From: Psococerastis gibbosa
Lineage: Eukaryota; Arthropoda; Insecta; Psocodea; Psocidae
Length of the DNA stretch: 64,000 nucleotides
Reading direction: 5' to 3'
Assembly (NCBI GenBank): GCA_963971405.1
Contig: OZ020487.1
Coordinates: 36,863,039 to 36,927,038, forward strand
In this document: positions 12,772 through 24,075 of the stretch, piece by piece
Numbering within the stretch: position 1 is the first letter of the stretch
Layout: each line of letters starts with the position of its first letter
The notes under the pieces: generated by a model
What the model saw: the letters and a program-made list of their open reading frames with translations, nothing else
Database searches by the model: none
What the model was told of the DNA's origin: nothing
Program-made: the position numbers and the translations under genes

Positions 12772-12945
12772 CAGTAGAATCCGTTTATTATGTCTCCGCG
12801 TACATTGACCAACCGCCTATTATGACGTAATTACACAAGGAAGTTTGGTTTTCATTAACGCCATGTATATACACTTTGTATGACATCCGCTTATTATGAC
12901 GTGTTTGTCAATTCCCTTCGATGTCATATCAAACGGATTCTGCAG
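12772..12945. mobile_element. Tc1/mariner-like (pogo-type) MITE
   Basis: The ends CAGTAGAATCCGTTT and, from the right, CTGCAGAATCCGTTT are inverted, and TA flanks both sides (12770-12771 and 12946-12947). The CAGTAGAATCC start resembles pogo/Tigger termini. The 174-bp element repeats the motif TTATTATGACGT/TCTCC internally and has no transposase. The two open frames on opposite strands over it are artefacts. Confidence 0.6.
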
Positions 12946-13317
12946 TATATAATATTTCTAGTCGATTCGACGTCAATAATGGTAAATTCTTTGAGAGACG
13001 TAAAGCCGAAGTTGATAGGCAATACTGTAGGACTGATGGCGCGATTGCATGTGGCAAACGTATCCCCATCTCTTGTGCAGCCCCCAGGCCATGACACTTT
13101 CATCGATCTCACAGAACAGCTAAGAATATTATGCTAGGGGGTTCTGATGGTGTTCACGGCAAATGCAAATAAATCACGTGGAACCTGAAAGATGCCATCA
13201 TATACAATTTCATTTACTTTACAGAAATAATAATGAAATAGAGATGTTTGTAATTTATTGTGAAATACACTAAATGTGAGAATGGCCATATTTAAACGAA
13301 TGTAACTATACGGCTAA

Positions 13318-13590
13318 ACAGACGCAATACTCAACGGAGAAGACATAGTATGGTTTATAAAAGCACAGCGCATAAGATGGATGGGATATGTCGTAAGAAT
13401 TTCAGACACCGCATGTCGATGAAGATGTACAAAGCAAGCATGACAGGAAGACGACTGGCGGGACGGCATCGAATACGCTGGAAGGATGACTTGGAAACTG
13501 CCCTTGGGAGTTCGTAGATGGTGAAGCGTTGGACAAAACCGAGATGATTGGAGGAGTTTTGTCGAGCAGGCCAATGTAGACCCAGAAGAT
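13318..13590 (+). mobile_element. LINE 3' fragment (RT C-terminus, RTE-like)
   Basis: In plus-strand frames this encodes pieces of the tail of a LINE reverse transcriptase: an [19 protein letters not shown]-like segment, then MGYVVRIS, and GRRLAGRHRIRWKDDLETAL. The pattern RW-GHVVRM ... GR-R-RW-DD is typical of RTE-type LINE C-termini. The same region recurs at 54340-54672 and in part at 36455-36605. No start or RT catalytic core is present, so it is a dead fragment with frame disruptions. Confidence 0.7.
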
Positions 13591-14336
13591 GTCCATATTT
13601 AACCAAATGTAAAACCATACTGCCATATCATCCCTTATAGTTAGATCCTCTCCTCATTCCCAAAGGGTTGAGCACGCGTTAGAAACTACAGTGCTATAGC
13701 AGTAAATAGGCAGAATACAGGTATTCTCAAATGAAAGGGGCGTCAAAAGCTGGAAAGGGGCATTAATGTCCCATTAAATCACATCCCCTGTGAGCCCAGG
13801 TGACACAACATTATTGCCTCTATTCTAAATTCGCAGGGGGTGGGCTCCCAACAAACAATTTCTTTGCCTCGCCAGCTCATTTGTAATAGCACGCTGTAAT
13901 GAGGCATACGGGATCGAACTATAATAATGAACCCATTGAGAACAGAAAGGGCTCCCATTGATTTGACGTGAACTGTCAACACATGACATGACACGTGCGA
14001 AAATTTCAAATTATTTCTCTCTCCTATCTTTTTCAAACTTCAGATTTTTAGCCTAGTGGAAAATTATTAATTCTGGAATGACAGGTCATGCTATGATGCC
14101 TTCGCTATTATAGGGAAATTTTGTAATAGTGGCTTAATGGTGGCCTCTAATGACTATTAACACAACAGACAATGTAAGACCAACTAACCCTTTGTTAAAA
14201 AAATATTACATCATTGCCTAACCTTTACCAATAGATTGACAATTTTACTTTACACTTTCTTGTCAATTACTTGTGCTTGTTGATTACTTGATTGTATAAT
14301 TTAACAGAAATATGTACACATTTATTTTGTACTTAC
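13591..14336. other. gene-free stretch
   Basis: No repeat or gene is recognised. If the minus-strand exon at 14337-14408 is real, this is intron downstream of it. Confidence 0.4.
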
Positions 14337-14408
14337 CGTATGAGTAAACTAGTGAATCTCCACTGCTTGCTGCAGAGAGTCTGGCTCCTTTTGGTGTCAG
14401 CGAGAGTT
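14337..14408 (-). CDS. candidate internal exon of an unrecognised host gene
   Basis: On the minus strand a pyrimidine-rich acceptor (CTCTCTATTTATTTTACAG) precedes 72 nt, which are followed by the donor GTAAGTAC. With two bases completing a split codon, the block reads LSLTPKGARLSAASS then GDSLVYSY, ending with one base of the next codon. The upstream candidate exon at 17841-17874 ends with one base (G), and the joined codon GAA (Glu) keeps the frame. No domain is recognised; the Ser-rich text looks like a disordered N-terminal segment. Later exons would lie at lower coordinates or outside the window. Two good splice sites plus a matched phase make this more than chance, but transcript evidence is lacking. 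Confidence 0.5.
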
Positions 14409-14776
14409 CTGTAAAATAAATAGAGAGATTATAGGTGCGGGCCCGTGATGTGGTGGTGCATCGAGTGTTGGGGAAGGAGAATGGGCAATTACTGATAATA
14501 GCGTAATTTATAATATAATATTGGAAAACTTGTACTAACTTAACTAACTCAAGTTAGCAGTTAACAGTTTAGGCAGTCACCTCGATAGCTGTGGAGTATG
14601 CACCCCATTAACTCAGTAGCTCGAACAGACTGGCCGGGGGCCGGCCCCGGCGGCCGGCCAGTGGCTGTTGCAGGTTAGGTTAACAATAATTACACGGCAG
14701 TGTTGCCAGTAAAATATTTCATCAATCCGCCACTAGGGGACCGGCAACCCGCCCAAATTTAAAATCTATGCCAAGA

Positions 14777-15077
14777 AGTGGAGGATCCAGACGGGGCGGT
14801 CTGCCCCCCCCCCCCCTTGGCTACGGGGATGGCTTGATTATGGCAGATTTTTGTAAGATTTCCATTTATTTTGCAAAAAAAAAAAATAACAATTTAAATT
14901 TAATATACGGTACAGTATATTATAAACTTATTTTTTAAATTAAATTCACAAAATAATTCCGTTCATTTCTATTTTATTAGCAAGACTCACGGACGGGCAC
15001 TATTTGTAATAGCCAAAAAGCAAGGTTCGCCCCCCTATCCTCCTATACTCCAATGAGAAATTTCTGGATCCACCACT
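14777..15077. mobile_element. TIR element with C run
   Basis: Left end AGTGGAGGATCCAGA and right end TTCTGGATCCACCACT are inverted. The GTGG-GGATCCAG pattern is common in hAT-type MITEs. A run of about 12 C lies at about 14806-14817. No 8-bp target duplication was found, so the class is tentative. Confidence 0.55.
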
Positions 15078-16047
15078 ATCCCAGGACACTAAAATCACAT
15101 GCTTATGGTGATTTTAGAGAATATGTTAATTAATTTTGACTCCCCATCACTTTAATAGATGCCTTAAAAAATTTCAATTTCATACATCCTCTTGAATAAA
15201 AAGTGACAAGATGTGATTACAAATTAAACATGGGTGGTATTTTGGGAATTGATCCGCCAATCACTGTGACGCTAAGGTCCGCCATCTTCATATCGAAATC
15301 AGACTCAAATTTCAAAATAAAGGTCGCAAATGTTGCTGCATTTAAAAAAAAAATATTCTTTAAATAGTTGTTTAATTATTCTTTCTGCCCGCCGATTACC
15401 CGCCTACCGACGACATCATCTGGGAATTTTGCCCAATGGGGTTCATTTGTGGCGTCATTTTGTAGATGGCAGCACCAGTTGCAATGATATCAAATCGTTG
15501 ATTTTTCCATAAGCCTCAATATTATTTTAAAATGATAATTAATTACATATTATTTTAAAGTGATATTTTTCTATAAATCATGGAGAATATATATTTTAAA
15601 TTATATGCAGCGAAGTAAGGTCGAGGCATAGTAAAAATATTATAAAAAATATTAAAAGAATTAATTAGATGCTAAGAGCTTGGTTTTCGCATGCAAACGG
15701 CGGCCATTTTGAATAATATGGATATCGGTTTGTCGTCAGCGAACCTAGTGACCAAAACTGTCCCTACAGAACCTCATTGGCGGAATTCCGCCCAACCTGG
15801 CAACGCTGTTACACTGACCTTACTTCAAAAGGTTTCACTCGGTTTCACTGTCCACTGCCAAGCCCAAGAAGTCAAGAACATCAACAACTAACTAAGCCAA
15901 ATTCCTTAATCCTTAGCCAGAGACAACAGAGGGTGGTGAACAAAGGCTGGACTAGTGTCCTTGGCAGGGGTGGCGCTGCAGGGGCGGAATGAGGTACCAA
16001 CCCCCTGCTGTGTTTACCTTCTCATACGGGGTATGCTGGGGAACATC
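15078..16047. other. gene-free stretch
   Basis: No gene or repeat is assigned. Open frames at 15330-15992 are short and match nothing known. Confidence 0.4.
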
Positions 16048-16459
16048 CAGTGGCGGCGCTGCGGGGGTGCCCGGGGACCTGCCCCCTGAAAGTTTCTCCA
16101 GCGCCCCCCCCCCCTGAGATACACAATATATAAATTTTTTTAAGATTATTCTCATACAAACAATTCAATGAATGTATCCCAATAACCTCTTCAGTCGCCT
16201 CTGTAGGTAATACCTGTGTTGAGTTACGACAGGTCACCGATCGCATGATGTGTAGAAACTCGCACAAGTACGAACAAGCTAACATGTTGTTATATAGCAT
16301 AATGTTTGTAATTAAAAAACGTCAAAATTGAAACTGGTAACAAGTTACTTACTTTTATTATACATACTCCCAATGAAAAATGTTTTGTTTTTTCATTGGC
16401 CCCCCAGATAGAAGTCATGCCCCCTTCCACCCGCTTTAAAACTTCCAGCGCCGCAACTG
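16048..16459. mobile_element. hAT-like MITE with C run
   Basis: The ends CAGTGGCGGCGCTG and, from the right, CAGTTGCGGCGCTG match at 13 of 14 positions. The flanking 8-mers GGAACATC (16040-16047) and GGCTCATC (16460-16467) match at 6 of 8. A run of about 12 C lies near 16100. Internal sequence at about 16126-16217 (including ACAAACAATTCAATGAATG and CCTCTGTAGGT) recurs at 24790-24876, so the family has another, more degraded copy. Length is 412 bp, non-coding. Confidence 0.65.
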
Positions 16460-17840
16460 GGCTCATCGACGCCAACGAACTACGATAAAAAGAATCCATG
16501 AAACCTTAACGTCTTAATGATTAAGACATTGTCAAAATAGTGGAGTGGAGCTAACAAAAGAGAGCTGACATAAAAATGGCTAGCACAGATAATCATGACC
16601 GTAACAATAACAATGCTGGGCACCGGAAGTGCTATACCCAAATCATTTCTGGCGGGAACAAAAAGAAAATTTATTCCATAAAAGAAGCAAGTTAAACGGA
16701 AACAGGTAAGAAGAAATGGGGTTCGGATGGAGGTGACGGCTTTCATCTTCTCCCTCCGGTGTGCAAAAGGGGAATGCTTTAATAGGAAAATCCTTTGCGC
16801 CGTTCCATTGTGCATGCAGACCCTTTCCATTGTTTTCGAAGTGTTGCGCCCTGCAGTTCACATTGATATTGCCCACAATGGAGTTTGACAAAGTTACAAG
16901 TTTCTCTGTAGCGAAGAGTCCCTGCTGCTTTTTTGAATTTCCAATTTACCCAACGTAGTTTGCTCAAAATAATTGCATGTTTGGTGCGATGAAAGCGGAT
17001 GGCGCATAATAAGTTCAATTAAAGGGGTGTATCAGTAAATGTGGTTCAATTCCAAAAACAAATTACAAAATACATGGTTCACTATGCCTTTCTTTCTCAA
17101 ATAAAACCTACTATATAATTAGACTATGTACTATATATCTGATGTGTTATCAAAAGTCTATTGCCTTATCTAATACCGCTAACAATTCACTGAACTGCTG
17201 TAGAATAAAAAATGTCTATGCATATAAAATTCATCTGCATACAAAGAAAAAGGCAGATTCCAAAAGTAAACCCGCTCATGAAATATTCAAAACAAATTCA
17301 TCAGCAAAGAGCATCTTTAACTACAGACGAAAGACAAAGCTTCCGGCTTCCGCGTCTTCTAGCAGACATTACGTAACAAAAAGGAGACGAAACATACATA
17401 GAAAATCAGTAAAACACGGAATTGCCCCAGGACTGGGAATTTCTCCGCGAACAATAAGGGGAGTTCTGTAAAGGTTGCGCCAGCAGTGAGGAATTATTCA
17501 AATTCCCCAACTTGAAAGGCATTTCCAATGCAAATAGAGTGCCAGAATCATTTTGGTTGCATCAGTAATGTTATTTTTCGTCTGCTTTGCAATTGGAGCT
17601 AACTAGGGGGCTCTTAGAGTTCTATATAAGGCGTATTTTGTTGCACATATATTTTGGTTTCAAACATAACTCAATGTTTGAAGCTTCAGGGCAGTGGGCA
17701 CAAGAGGAAAAGAAGTTAAAATGTATCAAAATGAGCGTATTATGTTGTTACTATATGCAATGTAGTAGACAGGAATTATTCTTCTTAGTTCGGCGTGCGC
17801 AGAGTGAGGGAGTCGCCCCGTACCCATTTCTTGTACTCAC
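16460..17840. other. gene-free stretch, possibly intron
   Basis: Several overlapping minus-strand frames (16480-17018) and a 109-aa plus frame (17142-17471) show no domain I recognise. If the candidate minus-strand gene is real this is part of its first intron. Confidence 0.35.
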
Positions 17841-17874
17841 CCCGGTCGGACGCTAACGCCTTGAGCTCGGCCAT
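17841..17874 (-). CDS. candidate first coding exon of an unrecognised host gene
   Basis: On the minus strand a well-placed start (AACAATGGCC, A at -3 and G at +4) opens MAELKALASDR plus one extra base, then a GTGAGT donor. The block is clearly more GC-rich than its surroundings. Reading on without splicing meets a stop after 29 codons, so splicing is expected. The split codon joins in frame to the exon-like block at 14337-14408, implying a first intron of about 3.4 kb. I do not recognise the protein. The call rests on start context, donor and phase agreement only. Confidence 0.45.
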
Positions 17875-18517
17875 TGTTTTCCCTCCGACATGAATTCATA
17901 ATTAAATTAAAAATAGTAAACACTATAAAAAGCCACAGAAAAAATATAACATTAACCATTGACACGTTAGTTGACACAAATCCAAGGTGACAGCGTAAGC
18001 CGTAAACAAGTTATTGTAAGCAAAAATTGTAAAAACGTAACAAACAAATTAAGAAAATAATATCCCTGAGCTAGGTTGAATATTTTCTAATATTTCACAT
18101 GAATATTCAAAACATGGCAGAGAATATTTAATACGCTCCGCTACCGTTGGTAACAAAACGAAGTAGATCGAGTAATACAAAATCCGTATTCAAAATACGC
18201 CTATAAGCGGGATGGGACATTCACTTCCACCAATTTTTTTCAATTTTTGGAGCCACCTGCAACGTCTCCTAGTCCAATGAGTCTTATCTCTTCACTGTTA
18301 TTGTACCGTAAACGATAGTTTTCACAAAAACCTTGCTATTTTATTTTGGGGTACTTTACGTAGGTACCCACTTCTGCCGTTAGTGGTGTCTTGAGCTTTT
18401 TACAGAATTTTACTACTACATTCTGTATGTTCGTCAAGGATGTAGTATATCCTTGACGGAGGGCTAAGACTTTGCGGTAGTTTGAACCTTTTGTTAGTTG
18501 TTTGTCACTGCAGACTC

Positions 18518-18569
<52 letters not shown>

Positions 18570-18719
18570 TAGTTTTCATAGTACATAATCAGAGATAATC
18601 CACGGGATGATTGGTCAAATTATACATCAATAAGAAATAATTACTTTTTGTATATTACCAAGACAACCTAGTGGATTCAGGGCCATCTATGTAACATAAT
18701 TACAAAGGCTTTCAGCAAA
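17875..18719. other. upstream stretch with (AAC)n microsatellite
   Basis: A perfect (CAA)n array of about 18 units lies at 18515-18569. A 10-bp-stem hairpin (CGTCAAGGAT and its complement) lies at about 18431-18457. No TATA box or initiator could be called with confidence for the candidate gene to the left. Confidence 0.5.
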
Positions 18720-18882
18720 ATCTGGGATGATAGGCCGTGGTCGTTCTGAAAGCGTGTTGCTGCTGAGCCTTCGAGACACAATCTTAGAAGTCTACGCAGT
18801 TCCACTGAAGATGTCGACCGCAGATATTGACGAAACATTTGGAAGTACGCTTTCAGAACGACCACGGGCTACCATCCCGGAT
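18720..18882. mobile_element. short foldback element (163 bp)
   Basis: Inverted ends of 36 bp (18720-18755 and 18847-18882) match at about 33 positions and contain CGTGGTCGTTCTGAAAGCG. Related sequence (CGCTTTCATTTCGACCACGG) lies inside the smaller inverted-repeat unit at 21451-21540, so the two belong to one dispersed family. No coding. Confidence 0.6.
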
Positions 18883-19000
18883 CCTGCTTATTTTTTCATA
18901 TATATAGCATAATTTTTGAAGGGGTGGTTTTAGGCTTCGTCAAGGTAAAAATAAAGTTAAGTATTGCAAAAATGTATATTCAGTATATAAAAGCGACCAG

Positions 19001-19023
19001 TTTCGGCAGCAGGCCATCATCAG
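19001..19023 (-). ncRNA. hammerhead-ribozyme-like core, degenerate
   Basis: The minus strand reads CTGATGA, then TGGCCTGCTGCC, then GAAAC. CUGANGA and GAAA are the two invariant core boxes of hammerhead ribozymes, and the bases between can form a short stem II (GGC/GCC) with an unpaired U. Hammerheads are known in Penelope-like elements and retrozymes. A complete cleavage site with stems I and III was not demonstrated, so this is only a motif match. Confidence 0.3.
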
Positions 19024-19054
19024 GCTACAAACATGCAAACAACACTACATAAAT

Positions 19055-19464
19055 CAGGGACAGTTTCAGAAAACGTTTCGGGGGGGGGGGGGCGGTGGCC
19101 TGAAAAATATCGCGATTCTTAAATAAATAAATAAAATAAATAAATATCGACTTTTTTGTTCTATTACTAAGCCAACCTAGCGGAGTTGGGGCTATAAGCC
19201 CTCTCTTACACTCAACTAGGAAAGCCCGGGACCGCCTGTTTTACATGCCCTCCGAAGCATGGCCAGAAAATATAGCAAGTGTAGGACTCGAACCACCAAC
19301 CTTTCGGGTGAAAGTTGGAGTCCGTTCCACTACTCTACATGTCCTGACCTGACTGATTCTTTTACTTGAGTATTAATTTTTTTTAATTCCCTTCAAAAGT
19401 CCATTCTATCTAGTATAACGCTATTTCTCCGCCCCCCCCCCCCCCCCCGAAGGATCCGTCCCTG
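19055..19464. mobile_element. hAT-like MITE with two G/C runs, carrying a nested SINE
   Basis: Ends CAGGGACAG and, from the right, CAGGGACGG are inverted. The exact 8-bp direct repeat ACATAAAT flanks it at 19047-19054 and 19465-19472. A run of about 12 G follows the left end and a run of about 16 C precedes the right end. A tRNA-derived SINE (19121-19351) has inserted inside, so the MITE itself is only about 180 bp. A related left end (CAGGGACGGATACAG) is seen alone near 25620. Confidence 0.8.
19121..19351 (-). mobile_element. tRNA-Glu-derived SINE (copy 1), nested in a MITE
   Basis: On the minus strand the head is tRNA-like: A box near TAGAGTAGTGGA, an anticodon-loop-like ACTTTCACCCG as in tRNA-Glu(UUC), and B box GGTTCGAGTCC. 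The tRNA-unrelated body includes GGGCTTTCCTAGTTGAGTG and the 3' end is an (ATTT)n tail (19121-19146 on the plus strand). A 7-bp GATTCTT repeat on both sides may be the target duplication. Other copies are at 31128-31330 and 60253-60470. Confidence 0.8.
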
Positions 19465-21450
19465 ACATAAATTAACAAGTAAAAACAATGGATTGCGACA
19501 TTTATGTTGGTGGTATTGAAATGATAAGTTGTGAAGAAATTTTACGCAAGTTAAACATTGGTCGCCGTCTCAACAGTTAGATGAATCAAACTACTTTTAT
19601 TGGTACTGTACTTCCATCGTGTATTCATTCCATGACTATTCTTTTATGTCGAAACTTCCCCAGTGATACAAGTCTCATACATGAGTACTTAGTGCTGGGG
19701 TATACAATGTAAGCTGTACCTGTAAATTTTGTATTATATCTTACTAATACTCTTAAAAAATTAATAAGTATGTTTACAGACTGCGGACCCCACTTAAAGA
19801 AAACCTAGTTTAATGGTAGGTAGACTGGAAAGAGTGGCAGACAACGGCTCAAACCGAATCCGCCCAAAGACATAAATTTCCCTCGAAAAAGGATCCGCTA
19901 AGCCTAGCGAATTCCGGAGGCAGTGGCTCGGAAGCTCTACGGGCTATGGCTGGGAAACCTTCTACCTTACGGTGATATCTTCGTGTCTTTTACGATCTTT
20001 TACCGTAACCGCAAGATTTCAAAGGGGGGTTGCATTCTTTGATAACATTTCACGGGGAATTAGCGCATTTAAGATGAATATTTAAAGGGTAGCATATCAC
20101 AGTTAAATTGTGATGTTGCATGATTTTGTATTTCATCACATTATAAAGTTTAAAATTTAAAAATAAGCGTAAAATAGCCTAATAAAAATACCTGTAACTT
20201 ATAATTGCTTTAAAGCCGTTGCGAATATATTTGAAAATTTGAGCATATTGGAACGCTGTGATCTCGGAAATATTACTTATTATCTAGGATATGGCAAAAA
20301 AATATTTAGGTAAGAAATACTGATATAATGGAGCTTTATACATTTTGACAGCAAAAACTTTACATTTCGCAAACGAATCATATTCATAGGAAACTGATAA
20401 CAGGGGGCCCGGGGGACTCCCACAATAGATAATTTTAATAAAAAATATGCCCAAAGTAATGAGGATTTATATGCGTTTTGGTAGCAATTAAGTTTGTATT
20501 TAACAGTGCTGAAAGATGCTAATTTTTTGTACGTTCGCTGAAAACAAACTTGTCGATTCTATCTAGTGCTTATTGGCTAATTTTGCAGGGGGTCCGACAA
20601 TGCAGTTACCGTGACGTCACATTTAATTTCAAAATTGATAATTTTCAATGCTTCTGAAGTAGAAACACTGTTCCATGTTGAAACTCTTCATATACAGCAG
20701 TATGTTAAAAGACCAATCGTACCCCATTGCAATCTGTTTCTACTATAATAATACAATATAAGTAGGGATGTTTTTATATTATTTACTATACGATTGAGAA
20801 AAATATAATTATAAAAGTTGAAACCCGAATATATCAGATTCGGCACATTTAAATACTAGTGGTCTGATGGACGCTGTCAAAAATGTATGTAATTGAGTAG
20901 CTATTGTACGATAAGAGGAAGTGATCTGTCAGAAAAGATATTCGACGTTATTGATGTACAAAAAAAGATGCAAAACAAAATATACATTTTTAAACCTGCA
21001 TTGGTAGATTTACATACTATACCTAATCATCAGTCCTTTTCATAAAGAAGCCCCTGTGCGCTACCATTTTCTCATGATTTACAAAAAAATTATTTATGCA
21101 TGCAGAATTCCCAATCGAGGAAGGCGCCTCAAATCCCTATACTGCACAAGAGACTACTATCGTAAGTGCTTTTACATCAGGGAATTCAGAAGGAATTTTG
21201 AAATTAAAAAAAGAATAAAAGAGGAAAGTCGGAGTGCGCTTACAAAGTGGCGGATAATCCGGCGAAATGGATGCCTTCTGTATTGATTATGCCAAAAGAG
21301 AGGAAAATGTTTAAAAAGCTTTCATAGCCTTTCAAACCAGAGCTCTAGGTCTATGTTATGAAAAATACGTTTACATTAACAGCGGATAATCTATGTGAGT
21401 TTCAGATATTTTATTTCTGAAAATATACCCGATAAAAAGTAGGCTGTTAG
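19465..21450. other. gene-free stretch
   Basis: No gene or classified repeat. A GGGGGCCCGGGGGACTCCC block at about 20402-20420 resembles one at about 3598-3616 inside the 3407-4429 element, hinting at another degraded member. Confidence 0.35.
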
Positions 21451-21540
21451 AAGAACCAGTAGAATCCGGGCTGATATTCCATTTTGGAAGTTCGCTTTCA
21501 TTTCGACCACGGCCCATCAGCCCGGATTCTACTGGTTCTT
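21451..21540. repeat. 90-bp unit with perfect 25-bp inverted ends
   Basis: 21451-21475 and 21516-21540 are exact reverse complements (start AAGAACCAGTAGAATCC). The interior carries CGCTTTCATTTCGACCACGG, shared with the foldback element at 18720-18882. Confidence 0.7.
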
Positions 21541-21804
21541 CATTCGACTCCGGCCGTGAAAGCCTTTGCTGTTACGCAGGTTGTTAGTGTTGCAACATTT
21601 TCAACGCACATCGAATAAGCGGAGACACCTAGGGACTCGTATTTGTTGCTTCTTTATTGATAAGGTGAGCTCGATGAGCGCGCCCAAAAGAGAGGAACTA
21701 TGTTAATTGGACAAGCAAGAAAAGTTCTTCTCATGGCTAAGCCTGACGATGGTGGTAACACCCACTCCCGAAACGTCGCCCTCTCCCCTGACAACGGACT
21801 CCAC

Positions 21805-22215
21805 CAGAGCATATTTTAAGGAAGCCCCACTGGGGCAAGCGCGCCCCCCAGTGAGGTGATTTTGCCCCCTACTTTTGGGCCCCACAGAAATTGGGCACAA
21901 ATTTCAAATTCCAAAACTAGAAATTAGAAGAAAAAAAAGAGAAAAAAATAATCAAAAGTTACGTTGTCCGTCGTATTTATGGCGCCAATTTTGTTTTCAA
22001 CTTTTTGCTTTTTGAAATATAAATGGTTTTGGTAATCTTGAAAAGGTGTGATTATTTAGAACTAGGTATAATACCCATTATTAAAAATAATTGACCGAAT
22101 CTGAACTTATTTATGGAGGGGGGGGGGGTGGATTCAAGCGAAATTTACACTATATACTAGTAGAATGGGAATCCAATTTGTGCTACCCCGTCAACATTTC
22201 TTAAAATATGCTCTG
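21805..22215. mobile_element. hAT-like MITE with G run
   Basis: Ends CAGAGCATATTTTAAG are inverted and match exactly at left and right. The flanking 8-mers GACTCCAC (21797-21804) and GGCTCCAC (22216-22223) match at 7 of 8. A run of 11 G lies at about 22117-22127. Length is 411 bp, non-coding. Confidence 0.75.
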
Positions 22216-23436
22216 GGCTCCACCCTCACTTTTCGATGACTGTGACGCCCATGCTTTTAATGACTACAACTATGTAAGTAACCTTCTTTAAACAATTTTA
22301 CACCATTGCCATTAACCTTTACCAATAGAAGAAAAGAAAAACATCGTGATACGCCAACCCATAAAGGGTTCAAGCATGAGGACACTGGTCTGTTTTTGAT
22401 ATTGTGATCAGCAACTTTTGTGAAATTCTCAGATTACTCAATATACTGCACCTTACCATATGGTAATCAATGTGAAAACTGAGAATATATAGCATTAATT
22501 AATAGTTTATATTATTATTAACATTATTAATATATTTATTAATATGAACGGTTCACATTTTGTTTCGAACGATTTCACAAAATTCTGAGCGTTAGTGTAG
22601 CTAAATATTTCAGAAATCAAATTATTCGCCCAAATTATCCCTCTACAAATTTGAGACAACAAATTTAATGACGGAATAGGTTATTCCAAGTTAGTGAAGC
22701 AATGAATCACTGGACGAATGCAAGCCCCGCGAAATTCATTTCCCCAGCTTTCTTTTCAATTTTGGTTTCAATTTCCGCTGTCAAGATGTTTACTCTCTTC
22801 TTCCAAGGCCACACCACTGAAGAGACTTCCTTTTCTTATTCAAATATACATTTTCATCTTAGAATAGAATTTGCTAAGTTAGTTGCTCTTTGTCACTTCC
22901 TTTTCCATTTTCATCTCCAATATATATTATAACTTTCAATAATGCACCCCAACAAAATACAATACAAGGTATTATAAAAACGAGAAAACCTTTATTTCAA
23001 AAGAACTTCAATTGTTTGCTCTTCATTGGGTGTCATTTAAAGTACCCTAATTTTAAGTGGCTGGGTACGGCATACACAATTACGCCTATACAAATATTGC
23101 AATACCTGTAAATAAATGAATCTGATAAAACACTACAATTAATATAATAATAATAATATAGGCCTATTTATACTAATTTTACATTTTTTTTCTTTAGCCA
23201 CAGGCAGTGCCGTGTGTGGCCTAATTACAGGGAATCGTTAAGGAACTTATATTAGTATTAGTAGGTTTAGGTTAGTCTGTAGGTGATAAGTTAATGTTAG
23301 TTGGGTTAGTTACGGTATAAGTTAGTGATGGTGTGTTTCGGGGTGCGCGTTTTTAATTAAAGTTTTTATTTTCTTTAAGTTTACTGGTTTAGATGCCTTT
23401 TCAGTTTTTTAAATATTTTTATGGTAGGCCTATGTT
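22216..23436. other. gene-free stretch
   Basis: AT-rich. The open frames at 22702-23111 overlap each other and have no recognised domain. Confidence 0.4.
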
Positions 23437-24075
23437 TAGAGGTGGGGCGTGACAGATATTTCCAGGAGCAACAGTGACCGGTGACAGTGACTCGACAGTC
23501 ACTTATACAAATACTGGTGATTTCTGTCACTGGAGGGACTGCTTTTGATCCTGCTATCTAAGTAATCTTGGTACATCTTGGTATGAGTAATCAAGTCACT
23601 GTCACTTCTCTTACTTGACAGTGATTTATACAAGTTACATAGACTTATTCGTTTCGCTTAACAATTAAAGTCGGTTATTCTTTTGTTTAGTTATACTAAG
23701 AAATGTAAGGAGTAGTAATATAGATAATATATACATATATATTTACATAAACTAAAAGCTAGCCAGTTATGGAGCAGTCACGGTGACAGTCTCGGGCATA
23801 CCTTATGTTTAGCTTTCGTGAGACGATCGGAAAGAATTTCGGGGAATTTCGCTTAAGACTGCCTAGTGCATATGCTAAACCTGAGCGAGTTACTTGCTCT
23901 TGCATGCGACTATCAGAGTAATAGAAACAAAGCTATTTAAAATATAGCCTAAATCGGTGACAGTGAGACAGTAACTGAAATCACCAGTATTTTTTTTGGG
24001 TAGGAACGGGTGGTTGTAGTGACCATCGTAGTCACGGTGATAAATCACAGTGCCAGAAGTAACGCCCCACCTCTG
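23437..24075. mobile_element. hAT-type non-autonomous element with subterminal repeats
   Basis: Ends TAGAGGTGGGGCGTGAC and, from the right, CAGAGGTGGGGCGTTAC are inverted. The exact 8-bp repeat CCTATGTT flanks the element at 23429-23436 and 24076-24083. Many copies of GTGACAGTGA/TCACTGTCAC-like motifs in both orientations crowd the inside of both ends, as expected of transposase-binding subterminal repeats in hAT elements. Length is 639 bp and no transposase is encoded. This is among the best supported transposons here. Confidence 0.85.

Noticed and set aside
16480-17018. Cluster of overlapping minus ORFs (79-116 aa)
   Set aside because: Frames overlap each other, hydrophobic text is of low complexity, no splice or domain support.
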